A stretch of DNA of 64,000 nucleotides from Astrothelium macrocarpum (GCA_021030915.1 JAGEMR010000079.1:62001-126000); one strand, 5' to 3'. Positions 33,747-45,535 are shown, counted from the first letter of the stretch. A program made the numbers and translations. Notes: generated from the letters alone by a model not told the origin.

Positions 33747-36700
33747 ATGCTCTCGAGAGGCTCCAGCGATGCTGGCAATCGCCTCAGAAGGGCAAAATCA
33801 AATTCATCTACTACTGCTAAACCTTTCCCATCACAGACGCAATCACTTGACCCAGTCATTGCACGTCAATATGCAGAAGCTGCCGCTGCCAAAGCATTTG
33901 AACGTGCCCTGGAATCGAAAAACAGCTGTCAATCTCATATTAATAGGAATAGAAGCAAATTAGGCCAACAATCTCAAGGCAGTCATCTACAAAACTCCCT
34001 GAGCGTATCCAGTCCAATTCAAGACCGTCACCAGTTGCGTGGTCAAAGCTTGAAAAACGCGATGCTTGCCAAACAGAATGGGAAGGCAACTTCAAGTACG
34101 ATTTCCAAAGCCGAGAGTTTCATCGATATCAATTCTCGACTCAAAGCTCAACACACCGCCGAGGAAAACCACGCCGATGAGCCATCCTCATTCCGCAAAC
34201 TTCGCAAGACCCGTTCCCTCCACGTGACAAGAGAACCTCAACCGAGCGCAGGAACCATGGAACTCTCAGAAAGCGAACCGACTTTGGAGAACCAACACAT
34301 CAAAAATGCTCCAAAGAGACCCAGGTATTCACTGCCTGGGTCCCAACCAAGAGATGCATCATACTTGATGAATGCGAATAAAGCCACTAACTATAGTCCA
34401 GAACGCGAAATTGTTGCGCGTGCTCGTGACAAGATTTTTCAGCAGCTACACAGTCGTCGCCTTCGGGAGAGCACCTCTTTTATGGCTCTTTCGCGCACTA
34501 TTAGAAAGAGACAAGATGGTCAGCGGGACAGTTCCGGGCAAGGCAGTGGTATTAGCTACGACGATAAAATGCCATCTCCAGCAAAGGAAAGACAGTTTTC
34601 TCGATCAGCACCGCGTTTGAGAGAGAAAGCTAGGACTTTATCGGCCCCACTCACGAGCTCTTTTAAGCGTCTTCTTCGGAAATCTTCGACGGGTTCCGAG
34701 TTCCCCAACCAACAACGAGAAGCTACTAAGCTGTACTTCGAGCCACCTGATACCCGACTTGAGATACAATTTCCTCACGAGTCTCAAACAGAAACAGAGG
34801 AATTGCAGCGGCCTACTAATATATCCCACGCATCCAATGAGCGAATTGTACAGGGTAGTGGGACTGGAAGCCCCCGTGCGTACAGTCGGAATTCTGGTCA
34901 TAGTGATTTAGCATCATCCATATCTCGATCGCGTGTCACAAGCTGGTCAGATTCCACTGCTGCAGATACGGTTGGGACAGCTATTTCCCAAAAACTTCCC
35001 GTTATTGACGAACACGGAAGTATACCAGACCCTGCATCATTTTATGATTCGAGACCTTCGGCTACAGGAATGAAAAGTACTGTCAAGCGACAAGGATCCA
35101 GAAGTTCGGAGAAAAGTGAGAAGAGGCACTCCAGCACTTCAAAACGTATCTACTCCGCATTGATGAAAAAAATCGAGCCTACCAGCTCCACAAGCAAGGA
35201 CCCACCTCCAGTATCACGAAGCAAGTCGCCAGAACCGAAGTCAGCATTGGACTCCTTGCCTTCTCGACGACATGGCTCTAGGCTTTCGCGTCTCAGTAGG
35301 CTTTCGAAAGGCACCATACGAACAGTGACACCGGATACATGTACAGGAACTACGAAGAGACTGCCCGTGGATGCCTCTAAGACATTGGCAACTGCCAGCA
35401 CTCCATCCTTATCTGATGGAAAGCCATCGACAAAAATACAACCAGAGTTTATGTCCACAGCAGTCCCAGGTCTCAACGCTACTCCAACCAAGGACGAAGA
35501 TGTTCACAATGGTGCAGGACACAGTTCATGGGCAACAAATATGGGCAGCCCCACTCAAGGATTACTTGAAAAGCGTGCTGAGAGAGCCAAGAATCGATGG
35601 AGAACGAGTCTTGACCAAGGTGGCTCACCATTCTTCTCCTCACGTGCCGCAAAATGGTCTGTGGATGAAAATCCATACGAGTTGAGACCAAACCATCGCG
35701 CTTTTAGCCCACGACTGAATCAGACTGAGAGTTCTCGGGGCATGCTAAAGAGTCCTCATGACGAAGAACATGTTGTTTGTGAATCTAGCCGAAGTAGATT
35801 GGCGAGAAGTATTGTTTCGCCGAGTGTCTACTCTAGAGATACGGATGGCCGTTCTAAAGACCAGCCAAGCCCAGCTTCAAGACAGAGCGGCTCAGAGACT
35901 ACCATCGTCATTACGGGTCATGATGTCCAAAACTTTCCCATCAGCTCTCCGCAAACCAGTACCGTTCATCGGACGTTGACGTCCCAATCCAAGTACGATT
36001 GGAAAACGTGGTTAACGCAGGAACTTGCTGACATGAGCCTTCCCGAAGGCGATCTGTCTCTTTCCTCTATTGACCAAAACGGCTATCCTCTAATAACAAA
36101 CTCACAGCCAGATTGTATATTACCACAGAATTCTTCGGGCCATCGAAAAGAGATGGCAGAAATTGCAGTGGGAGAAGAAGATGATGATCATGTTCGTGGT
36201 AACAAGACCTTGCGAGCCAAGGATTTTCAAGCTCGCCGTCAACAAAGGCGTGCTACAGCGCGCGATCGCTCCAACAGCAACGAACTTCATGACGCCTCAA
36301 GTAACCATGAGAAGAGGCGTTCGCAACCAAGACTACCACGCCAATCATCCAGCCAAATGAATGAAAGATTCCCCATGCTATTCGCAGGAAGATCTCCAAG
36401 CGGCACAGACCTCTGTGACGTCCTCAAACCCTCACCCCGGTCCCGAGCCTCGACCTCCTCCTCCCCGGCATCACGCTCTCGCATCCCCAAACCCACCTCT
36501 TCGGCCACCCTAGAATACCGCCCCAGCCCACTGCGACAATCAGCCACAGATCTCACAAATCTACCACAACCAAACTCCTTCACTCAGACCTCAGCTGCTG
36601 AACCCAAGGCCCCGACGACAATCGGACCAACACCCGTCCTGCCGACTCCGGGTAAGGAAAACACACCGTCTCCGCCCGCCAAAGCCGTCCGTATCAGCGC

Positions 36701-36875
36701 CACGCCGGCTAGCAGTCCGCACTCGATCCGCAGTCGACGCGTCAGGCCGAGTCCGCGTGCGGCGGAGCGTGAGGACGAGCGTGTGACGACGTCGATGCTG
36801 GATGCGTGGTTAGAGGGTCGGCAGGGGGATGGGCAGAGGGAGAAAGGGAGGGATGTGTCGTATGCTTTTTTGTGA
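33747..36875 (+). CDS. Large, mostly disordered protein of unknown function
   Basis: This is an uninterrupted frame of 1042 codons from ATG 33747. The open frame extends 21 codons further upstream but with no ATG. I do not recognise a catalytic domain. The N-terminus (MLSRGSSDAGNRLRRAKSNS) is basic and Ser-rich. A short helical block, ARQYAEAAAAKAFERALES, follows at about residues 38-58. Most of the rest is rich in Ser, Arg, Pro and Lys, with many RS/SP dipeptides suggesting phosphorylation. A possible ordered segment near DWKTWLTQELADMSLPEG lies at about residue 755, and a short helix, TTSMLDAWLEGRQ, lies near the C-terminus. A frame this long and uninterrupted supports a real gene. The composition resembles cytoskeletal or septation-associated fungal proteins, but that is only a guess. 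Confidence 0.75.
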   Translation: MLSRGSSDAGNRLRRAKSNSSTTAKPFPSQTQSLDPVIARQYAEAAAAKAFERALESKNSCQSHINRNRSKLGQQSQGSHLQNSLSVSSPIQDRHQLRGQSLKNAMLAKQNGKATSSTISKAESFIDINSRLKAQHTAEENHADEPSSFRKLRKTRSLHVTREPQPSAGTMELSESEPTLENQHIKNAPKRPRYSLPGSQPRDASYLMNANKATNYSPEREIVARARDKIFQQLHSRRLRESTSFMALSRTIRKRQDGQRDSSGQGSGISYDDKMPSPAKERQFSRSAPRLREKARTLSAPLTSSFKRLLRKSSTGSEFPNQQREATKLYFEPPDTRLEIQFPHESQTETEELQRPTNISHASNERIVQGSGTGSPRAYSRNSGHSDLASSISRSRVTSWSDSTAADTVGTAISQKLPVIDEHGSIPDPASFYDSRPSATGMKSTVKRQGSRSSEKSEKRHSSTSKRIYSALMKKIEPTSSTSKDPPPVSRSKSPEPKSALDSLPSRRHGSRLSRLSRLSKGTIRTVTPDTCTGTTKRLPVDASKTLATASTPSLSDGKPSTKIQPEFMSTAVPGLNATPTKDEDVHNGAGHSSWATNMGSPTQGLLEKRAERAKNRWRTSLDQGGSPFFSSRAAKWSVDENPYELRPNHRAFSPRLNQTESSRGMLKSPHDEEHVVCESSRSRLARSIVSPSVYSRDTDGRSKDQPSPASRQSGSETTIVITGHDVQNFPISSPQTSTVHRTLTSQSKYDWKTWLTQELADMSLPEGDLSLSSIDQNGYPLITNSQPDCILPQNSSGHRKEMAEIAVGEEDDDHVRGNKTLRAKDFQARRQQRRATARDRSNSNELHDASSNHEKRRSQPRLPRQSSSQMNERFPMLFAGRSPSGTDLCDVLKPSPRSRASTSSSPASRSRIPKPTSSATLEYRPSPLRQSATDLTNLPQPNSFTQTSAAEPKAPTTIGPTPVLPTPGKENTPSPPAKAVRISATPASSPHSIRSRRVRPSPRAAEREDERVTTSMLDAWLEGRQGDGQREKGRDVSYAFL

Positions 36876-38387
36876 AGGCTGAGGAGCGGTGTTTTGCGAG
36901 CGACAGAGGTGGACTGTGGAGAGTTGCGGAAAGCGTACTAGCGGGTAGCATTGTTGAGGAGTGACTGACTATCTCCATTTTAGGTTGTTTTTAAAGTGGA
37001 GATTTCTATAGAGTAGGGATAGTGGATGCAGGGAGTTTCAGAGACGCGCTTAGCGTATTAATGTGTATACATTATTGTTTACCATCTCAGCACTGAAATT
37101 GATTTCAACAAGGTCCCAAATCCAACTATATGCCGTGAACAGAGAGTTAAGCTTGCTGTAAGCGATGGCGGCGAAAAGTGTGGGTCTTTGTTTCAAGTCG
37201 GTAAAGATGAAGGCGAGAACCCATGGCTTGGCCAGTTATGGCCAGAGGATCAACCTCTGCCTCTCCGTCTCCAGCAATGGTCAAGGCAATGAGACTGCAG
37301 TGAGCAAAGACAACCCGGAAGGCTTGCGGAAATAAACTGGTCACCCTTACGGGTATTCACGGATGTTCCGGATTGACATGACTACCAATGCCTCTAGAGA
37401 AAGGGTATTGCTTGAAAAAGGCTTTCAACGCTATCGTCGTCCGCAGGCTTTTCGGGGGAAAATTCCAAATAAATGTGCTCTAGATAGGAATTGAAGATGA
37501 CTGCAGCTACGCCATGACCTGGACCGAAATTGAGATCCAACCCATGTTCTAGACAAGGCGTTCATATGAACGTGGGCAAAAGTTCGAACGGCATCGGAAT
37601 CCGAGGTTTAATGCAATCAAGCTTTTGACATTCCTGAAGCAAGCAACTGTAGCGAAGGTCTAGAGACCCCAGACATAGCCATAGGGTTGCATGGAATGAG
37701 CCGGTCATCTCTTTTCTAAAAGGTTTACCCTCTATAGACTATTAATCTTACCTTTCCACAAGCGGAAATGCATGCAGAAGCGTTCTCGTCGGCTTTATTC
37801 GGCCGAATCGGAAGTAGATCCGCCTTGCTCAACTGAGTAATCGAGTTGACCTATTGTGGAATCACTCAGGCAATGCTAGCTGGTGGGTCTGACAAGGGAC
37901 CGGCTTCACAGGCGTAGGGAAATATAAATGTGAAGTTTGAGCGGTTAACGGCCCGCTCCAGATCAGTCCACACAGGGATCTAACTTCTATCCTCAAAAGC
38001 ATGGTGACGGTACTCGAGACGAATGTCACGAATGTCACGAATGATATGTGCTTGCAAAGGCTTGGTAGTGGGCATGGCTAAGACAGTGCTTGTAGTGGCG
38101 ATACGACATCAAGACATTAGCCTGTTCTGAGGTTCGGCTGGCATCTTCCACTGTTAGCCAACATCGTCGTGATGTTACGCTGCCAAGTTGTCCATTTGTG
38201 ATTCCTTGGAAAATTGCGTAGTCGTGATACTCAGTATGTTGGTTGGTGCATCGTCCGAGCAGGAATCCTGTTTGAATTTCCGTTCACACCGCCTTTCTGG
38301 CAGTATTTTGTTCTTGTTTCTGAAGAAAAATTTTAGTTTTTTCTAATGACCTATTTTTGGATTAATCGTCTGTGAGGTTTCCCTGAA
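36876..38387. other. 1.5-kb intergenic region
   Basis: No gene is supported. A short direct repeat of GAATGTCAC occurs twice at 38021-38038. The last few hundred bases should hold the promoter of the phosphatase gene. Confidence 0.5.
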
Positions 38388-39495
38388 ATGGCAAATCTCC
38401 CTTCGCCTCCGTTTATACCCGTCGACGGCATCTCCAATTTCCGTGATATTGGAGGCACGCCGATTTCCTCTGGCATTAAAACCGTCCCTGGGATCCTCTT
38501 CCGCAGTGCGGACGCTTCGAATGCTACTGAAGCTGGCCTTTTGAAATTGAAAGAGCTGGGAGTCACACATATCTATGACTTGAGAAGTACAATTGAGATT
38601 GAGAGGGACGCTTGGCAGTCTGGCAGAGACGCGGACTTTGATGCTTGCTTCGAGGCTTTTAGCAAAGTCGGCATAAAAAGACACTGGACGCCGGTTTTTG
38701 CTGAAGACGATTACTCGCCCGAGAGGCTTGCATTGAGGTATAAGCAATATGCGAGGGATGGGTCGGAGGTGTGTGCAAATTTCTGTACATACAACAAAAG
38801 TGCAATAGTGCGAATGAAATGCATGAACCAAGCCCATCACACAAGTGCCATTACTGGACAATTGCAGCCTCATGCTCACAATTGCAATCCATTAGGGTTT
38901 CGTCCATGCCTACGCTGATATTTTACGTGCTGGAGCCTCAGCCTTTTCAACTATCCTTCAGCACCTTGCCAATGCACCCTCGGCCTGCTTAGTACACTGC
39001 ACGGCTGGCAAAGATCGTACTGGAGTCTTCATTGCGCTTGTTCTCTCCCTGCTTGGATGTAGTGACGAGGTTGTAGCACAGGAGTATGCGCTTACGGACC
39101 TGGGGCTGGCACACAAAAAGCCGGTTTTCATAGAAAGATTGTTACAGACTGATGCTCTGAAGGGGAATCGAAAGGGGGTGGACAATATGGTGGGAGCGAG
39201 GTGAGTTGTAACCCAGCCTCCATATTGGTAGACTGCAAGACTGGAGGGAAAAACAAGTTACGAGGATATCGTTTTATCCTTGGTTTCCTTGTCATCCTTT
39301 TCGTCCCTGAGATTAGGACTCTACTGACGCATGATGTGCCATCACAGAGCACGGAACATGGCTGCTACTCTGGCGATGATACGAGACGAGTACGGGAGTG
39401 TCGAAGATTATCTGAGAAAGATGTGTAGCTTAACAGACCGTGACATAAACAACATCAAAAGCAAGCTAGTTGTGGAAATCAGTCCACAGCTCTGA
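38388..39495 (+). CDS. Tyrosine-phosphatase family protein (PTP-like, HCX5R)
   Basis: This belongs to the fungal tyrosine/serine protein phosphatase group (Y_phosphatase3-like). Exons are 38388..38768, 38896..39200 and 39348..39495, giving 277 aa. It begins with the family block GISNFRDIGG (14-23) and LFRSADASN. The catalytic P-loop is HCTAGKDRTG, with nucleophile Cys162 and Arg168. The third exon, reached by a phase-2 join, supplies the conserved C-terminal helix region MIRDEYGSVEDYLRKM. The introns are 127 and 147 nt, longer than most here, and the first donor (GTGTGT) is weak. Substrate is unknown; relatives act on phosphotyrosine or phosphoinositides. Confidence 0.88.
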
Positions 39496-39887
39496 TTTGC
39501 ACCTTCTTCCCGTTTTGTGTATCCGTGTATACCATAGAATCCATAACTTTTAGGTCTTGACCTTAGAGATGCAAAACTAAAGCGGTCGAACATATGTTGA
39601 TCCCGCCGCTAAAGAAACTTTCACCAAACCAATGAAATACACATACAGCAAAAGGAAAATTTGCAGGCAGTCCTCAAGAAATGGTGTATAGCACTAAGAG
39701 GCTGTCTGCTCTGAAGTAAAGGCCTGAATGACGCCTTTCGGCTGAAAACATGATTCGGTTTATAAGTTGTCAAAATTTCAATTCATAAATCCGAGGTAAT
39801 GGGCTTCGGATACTCGAATGCTCATGAGTCATATCGCATGGTGACGAAACAAGGTTCAGCTCCCCTCTTTACATTGGACAACGCCGT
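39496..39887. other. Intergenic, tail-to-tail
   Basis: This is the 3' space between the phosphatase and the PQ-loop gene. No gene or clear motif is seen. Confidence 0.55.
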
Positions 39888-41673
39888 TTAGACGGGAGAT
39901 CCTTTGTTGCTGGTACTACGTTCGATCTCCAAGGATGTCCGATTGTTGCTGCCCTGCCCTTCTATCGCTGGCTGTAGGTTTGTGGATTGGTCGTTCGATG
40001 GGACTGTAGGGGTTACCGTTGCCAAATCTTCGGTGACAGGTGACGGGTGGCGCTGTTTCGGCAAGATGTATTTGCGGCCTTTATTCAACTGGTACTTGAG
40101 GTCTTGGAAGTGCTTTGCTCCAAATGGCACGTACTTTTCCGCCATTACCAGAACCTTTGGCTCACCATGGTCAATGTATTCATCGTAAGTCATTCCAACA
40201 AATTTTGCCTCTTTGCGGACCTGTCGAGTACGGTAGAGCCAGGTAAAGTGCGATGCAAAGATACCGAGCTCAAGGAGAATTCTGCAAATAGTGGGCGACA
40301 TGTCAGCCCGATGAATGATTCTACAAAGGTTCAACCCGCCCAGCCATGCTCGTACCCGAGCTTTGGGGGCTTGAACAACAGGTACGATGAAGCTGAAAAG
40401 AGCGACTGCGACCCAACTTACACGAGTATGTACTGAGTACCTCCGATTATGTCGTATCTTTGTTGAGCCGCTGTATGGATCATGATTCAGTCTTCTTGAA
40501 ATGAAGCCAGATAAGGTGGGTCATACCCAGAGCCAGCAGTGAAAATACACCACCTGCAAAGTCGATGAAAAGAAAGACAAAGTCTGTGCCAAAATTTAGC
40601 CCTAAGCCACGGAAATCAACTGACGACCACTCACTAATTCCTAGAACTCTGCCTTTCATCTTGACAAACTCAAAATATGGCGGTACTAACCCAGAGGCCA
40701 ACATTATTGCTGCTACGATACCGATCAAAGTGAGCGGCCATGACTTGCCGCGTGCGTATGGAGGCTGCTGCGCTTTAGTGGGTCAATATTTCCAAGGTGA
40801 CCAAGAAAGCTCGCACCTTGAGGAGGAAGATTAGTAGCACTTCAACCCCAGCAAGAATGAGGATCGTGACGACTGTCACACAGGAAGCTTTGGCAACCGT
40901 GTATTTACTTGCTTTTGTCAATAATCGCTTGCAACTCGGCTGACTCTGACGTACTTGTGGTAGAATAGAGTTTGTCCCCAACAAATCAGACACAAGCAGA
41001 TCAAGACCTGAGGCTGAATTTGCAGGGGTATGTTGAATTTCTGGACGATTGGTTAGGTCGGACGATTAATACGAGTGTGATAAATGTACCTGCACAATGT
41101 TATAGGCCCCAAAAGGAACACCAGCTATAGCAGGGATTAGCCTTTAGCACCCTGGTCAGGAGATATTAGATATACCTGCACCCCAGAGGAAGGGCATCAT
41201 CCCAGGAAGCCCCTCAGTAGATTTCCTATGCCAGTTGTGCCATATTCTGCGTGGATTAGTCACGAGGTTACATTAGGGCTTCTTGAAGGAAATTACTGCG
41301 GGATGATCTGCCGAATCAAGTACACTGTCAGTATTGTTCTCCAATGTTCGAAGCAGGGACGTTCGTGACAGAGAACTTTACCTGTATAGACCAGCATCTC
41401 CAACAAATGTCAGTAAGAACAGAATGCGAAACAAGGCATTTTTTGAACATACACTGTGAAATGTTAACAAAACTCATTGTCTGCCCAGACATTCATCATC
41501 GAACTCACTTGTGCCGATTGTCTAAAATTACTGGTGTTATAATTTAGTACTCAGGAGACATACGAGCCAACTTACTCCCAGAACACTCGCTGCCTAATGG
41601 CACGTTAAATTCTGAAACCAACGCATCTACGAATCTATTTACTTACTGGAGGTATATGACCTTGAGGCGCCAT
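39888..41673 (-). CDS. PQ-loop repeat membrane protein with about 13 exons
   Basis: PQ-loop proteins are seven-helix vacuolar/lysosomal or plasma-membrane carriers. Minus-strand exons by eye: 41673..41647, 41593..41576, 41521..41509, about 41398..41382, 41307..41297, 41246..41176, 41124..41090, 41040..40955, 40907..40817, 40767..40635, 40583..40527, 40470..40422 and 40281..39888, about 333 aa. The N-terminus reads MAPQGHIPP-AASVLG-TIGT. The first PQ motif, IIPQIWHNWHRKSTEGLPG, is completed through the 11-nt exon. The second half has GIVAAIMLASGLVPPYFEF and GINFVFLFIDF. The C-terminal 90 residues are hydrophilic. All joins are canonical and in phase except the acceptor of the fourth exon: the frame needs a 17-nt exon starting at 41398, whereas the AG there gives 16 nt. 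Either a non-canonical site or a mutation is present. Confidence 0.8.
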
Positions 41674-43908
41674 TCTGAGGGAAATTAGAGATGCAGAAAT
41701 GAAAGTGGATCTGGGAGTTGATATGCAAAGGTATTCGAGAACGGAAGAAGGTGAATATAAGCAAGTCAAATCAGCTAGACCGGTAAGAGAACGACTTGGG
41801 CTCAATCATGTGCATAGAAACACACGAGAGGTCACGGCGCAAGGCTCGTGCAGAAAGGAGCTTGTGTTCAGACAAAAAAAGGAAAATGCAAATTACGTGG
41901 TTGCCAAATCGAGCATTTTCAACAATATGTCGCGGCAAGGCGTTCATCGATATATACACCTCACATGTTATAGAGTACTTCACCAAGGCCAGTGACACAA
42001 AAGATATTCCCGGATTGGGAGTAAGAAATTAGACCGAGTACAAGGGGAGCTTGACAAATCCATGCCCTTCAACATGGCGGTTTCCCTTCGATGCTAAGGG
42101 TTCGGTTCGATCATGCCCAATCTACCTTGATCCATCTATCGTAATTACCTACCTCCCATCTCAATTACGATGGTAGATAGGCATTCCTTCTAAATGCGGA
42201 AAGTGAAAGCGTTCCCGTGTCCAATCGCACGATCAGGTTGCGAAAATTGGTGACGAACACCAGGCTTGCTGGTGCTCAAAATAAAAGTGGAGTCGCACTT
42301 CTCAAACCGTTCAACTACAGCGAAGTTGGGTATGGAGGGCCTGATCCAGCAACAAGGCTTTTCCTTTTGGGGGCGAAAGCAGAAATCCATTTAAGCGCAC
42401 TTGACGCCGAATAAACGGCTCGGAGATCTCCTGTGCTTCTAATGAAAAAAAGATAATACAGTGGATCGCGTAGTGACTTTGTGAAGTGCATTACTCTAGC
42501 GGGGAACGAGGGAAGAATGACAGCCTCTAGTCGGAGGATTTCTTGCAGCAGTTTGCAATGTGAGGGACGTAATGATTGACTGTGCCGTATGGAGCTCATT
42601 GGCCACCGGTGCTTGCTAACCTCACAGGAAATTTTAGCGTTTGGGTGCACCCGTCGATGGCGCGATGCAGTCAAGGATTCCCATCTGCCTGGTTGGGGTT
42701 GTGATGGATTTAGGGTGATGATGGTTCGCTGCAGCCATCATACGGTTGAGGCTCTCGTGAAGAAAACGGTTATCAAAAAATCACCCGTTGTCAAAGGGAA
42801 TAGAGGCTCACTATCCACGTCTTGCAGCCCAATTGGTTTTTGCTTCTCGACAATTTCAAATTAGGGTTCCGCTCGCCCAGTATCTGCAAGTTCGGACAAA
42901 GATGACTTCTTTGTCGTTTGGGACCGTGACAACGTCTTTTCTGTGGAGAAGTATCTCGCTAGAGATATCCTAGTTTGTGGAGCTGTTTGGCGTGCAAGGT
43001 ATGTGATGTGCCGGCAGCCATGGCTTACTGGGCGCAGAGGGACTAAACGATTCGTATCCATTTAGTTCATTTCGGGGAAGATCTCAAGTGTGGATAGTGG
43101 TTGCTTGGTCTTCCTGCAGTGTGCCGTTAGAATCCAAATTGCTACTCGGTCGGCATCACTTCCGAGATCGCGTGAAAAGACCACGATATCCTTACATTAA
43201 AAAGGACCGACGAGGCATGCTTGCGGCACGCTACATGAACGATGGCATTTTGTCCATCGCTCGGTTGTGGAGCAGGATTTCCGACACAATTCAGGGAGCT
43301 TGTTTTTTTGTTTGCAAAGCGCCGCAGCCGCCACCACAGCACTATTACCAATGCCTTGGATTCTCAGCCGTATCACACCGTCCACCTTATGCAGTCAAAT
43401 AAAAGAGTAAATGCAAGATATATGGTGGGGATAGAAAGCGGACATGTCTGCGAATCATGAAGATATTGTGGCTTTAAGCACAGCCACTAGCTGCATTAGG
43501 TCGTACTTGAAACGCGGTCTTGGATTCACAAACGTTCCACGGCAGCAACAAGCATCAGGACGATCATTTCTGAAGCATGGTATCTTAGATTAAGCAAAGG
43601 CTATATAGAAAAACCATATGGGGAATACTTGAAGCTCCAGCAAACAAAGCAGGTAAACACAAGGAAGAGCAGCATAAAAAAAAAGAGAGACATGTATTAA
43701 AACAAATGGGCCTTTCGCAGAAAGGTTTGGCTGCGACCACTTGGTGGCTTGCATTTTGCAGTAGAGTGAGGATGATGCTGACCGGAGCGCACATCTTGCT
43801 TTAGCCGAGAATGGTCAACTTTTTCCCCTCATGCACAAAAGGGATTGGAAAGCAGGTTCCCTAAGAAAGGCCGCAACACACTATCATCGGCTTGACCGCA
43901 CCGAAGAC
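41674..43908. other. 2.2-kb gene-poor region
   Basis: No gene is supported. It should include the PQ-loop promoter and the septin 3' flank. It contains a perfect 9-bp inverted repeat at 42138-42171. At 42840-43065 a plus-strand open stretch without an ATG has even amino-acid composition but no recognisable family. An A-rich stretch lies at 43670-43690. Confidence 0.5.
42138..42171. repeat. Inverted repeat, 9-bp perfect arms
   Basis: ATCGTAATT at 42138-42146 and its complement AATTACGAT at 42163-42171 are separated by 16 bp. Flanking CTATC/GATAG bases extend the symmetry imperfectly. Confidence 0.6.
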
Positions 43909-45535
43909 TTAAGCAGCAGTAGCCTCCAAGCCATCTTCGTCGACGATCTGGCTGCTCTGGTCTCGATGCATACGGGCTTCGATCTCCTTGAGCTGGCTCT
44001 CGCGCGCGAGCAGCTCCTGTCTCTTCTCATTGATCTCCCGTTGTACCTTGAGCTCGATCTCGCGCAGCTTCTCCTCCTCACGACGCAATTGCTCCTCTTT
44101 CAGGCGCACTGATTGGGAGGCCAGGTCTTCAGGGTTCATGGACGAGTCACTGTGACGGAGTCAGCGTTGGTAGGAGATAAAAACATGAGCAAATTTCAGG
44201 GGAGAACCGTGGAGCAATCTGCCCAATGGAAAGGCTTGAAAATCCAAAAAAGGCGGGGATGTGGTGTAACATACTGCGATGCACCGCCCTCCACACTCTT
44301 GCTCAGCTTCTCAGTACGGTAATTCTCGTACAGGAAATCATGCGTAATTTCCTTTAAATCTGCCAAGTGACTGTGCAGCAGGGCGCTTCGAACGGCCAAG
44401 AAATCGCTGTGTCTTGGGTTGTCTACCTCGACCAAACCCCAGGGATATTGTCGCGCACGAATCTTGCGGCCGCCCACGTCTACAACCTCTTCAGAGCCGA
44501 CGATGGCGAAAGGCATGAGACCGCGCAATTCAGCATTTTCCTCCACAGTGTCTTCGTCATCTTCTTCGACGTCATAGGGGAAATTGTAGACTGGGATGCG
44601 ATAGTGTTCAATGTCTTCCATGACCAGTTTCTTGGATTCGGCAAGCTCGGCAGGGGTAAGAGAGTCTGCCTTGCCAATGACAGGGATGACATTTACACGA
44701 GGGGAAAGGCGCTTCATTAACTCGATGTCTAGTTCGCGAAGACTAGAATGTGGCTTGTAAGTAAATGTGGGTGTTGCTGTGAAAGGTAATCATACCCATG
44801 GCCTGTAGGTGTGATGAAGTAGAGAAGCACATGAACGCGGTTGTCGCGGAAACGGGGGTTACGCTTGATCCGGGATTCTTCAGCCAAGATGTCGTCGTAC
44901 TGTCGTTCTAGATAACCTCGGATTTCGGAAAAGCTAAGCGTGTCAATTGATGCCCATCTTTTTATGTGTACAGCAGAAATTTTTACCTGGCCTCATTGTC
45001 AATCTGGTCACCGAAACCAGGCGTGTCCACGATAGTCAGAGAGATACGGGTGCCTTCATCATCAAGTTCGAGTTCTACAGAAGAGATGTGTATTAGTGGC
45101 GACCTTGAGGATACTTAGGCTGGGCTCCAATGAACAGTACTTACCGACAGTAATGGGCTTTATCCGGACACCTTCTTCAATGTTGGCGTTAATGGCATCG
45201 TCATCATCGCGACCTGCCAAGACTTTCTTGCCGCAGAGGGTGTTGACGAATGTAGTTCGGCCTGGGGCGGGTCAGTAGGAAGTATCGAAGCAAACAACCG
45301 AGGTCGCGTGTACCTGTTCCTGATGCACCGCAAACCATCAGGCAGAATTGGATACCCTTCTTCACGTTCTTCTTCCTGCGAAGCTTGATCTGTTTGAAGG
45401 CCATGTTAGCATTCAACAACGTGTGCGACAGAAAGGTTTGCAGCTTCGAAGCTCCTGCCGCAGCGACGGGAAAAGAGCATCGAGGGTGATTGTCACCCCA
45501 GGAAATTGCAAACGTACATTGGTGTTGGACGACAT
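43909..45535 (-). CDS. aspA: Septin, Cdc11/AspA type
   Basis: Septins assemble into hetero-oligomeric filaments at septa and hyphal tips. Exons on the minus strand are 45535..45518, 45389..45314, 45261..45145, 45074..44987, 44933..44796, 44742..44275 and 44149..43909, giving 381 aa. The polybasic region LRRKKNVKKG (9-18) is a membrane-binding element. The P-loop reads GASGTGRTT (27-35), with Arg33 in place of the usual Lys, a hallmark of the Cdc11 group. G3 is DTPGFGD and G4 is GKAD. The septin unique element follows, and the last exon is a C-terminal coiled coil rich in E, K, R and Q. The first exon codes only six residues. Assignment to the AspA/Cdc11 class rests on the Arg P-loop and the FVNTLCG context. 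It is divergent from the PROPPIN gene. Confidence 0.93.

Noticed and set aside
38021..38038. Two copies of GAATGTCAC that look like the start of an array
   Set aside because: Only two full units with no spacers; too short for any array.
42105..42125. GGTTCGATC-like sequence resembling a tRNA T-arm
   Set aside because: No matching acceptor, D-arm or anticodon stem could be found around it.
42840..43065. Plus-strand open stretch with balanced composition
   Set aside because: No ATG, no credible splice partner and no recognised family.
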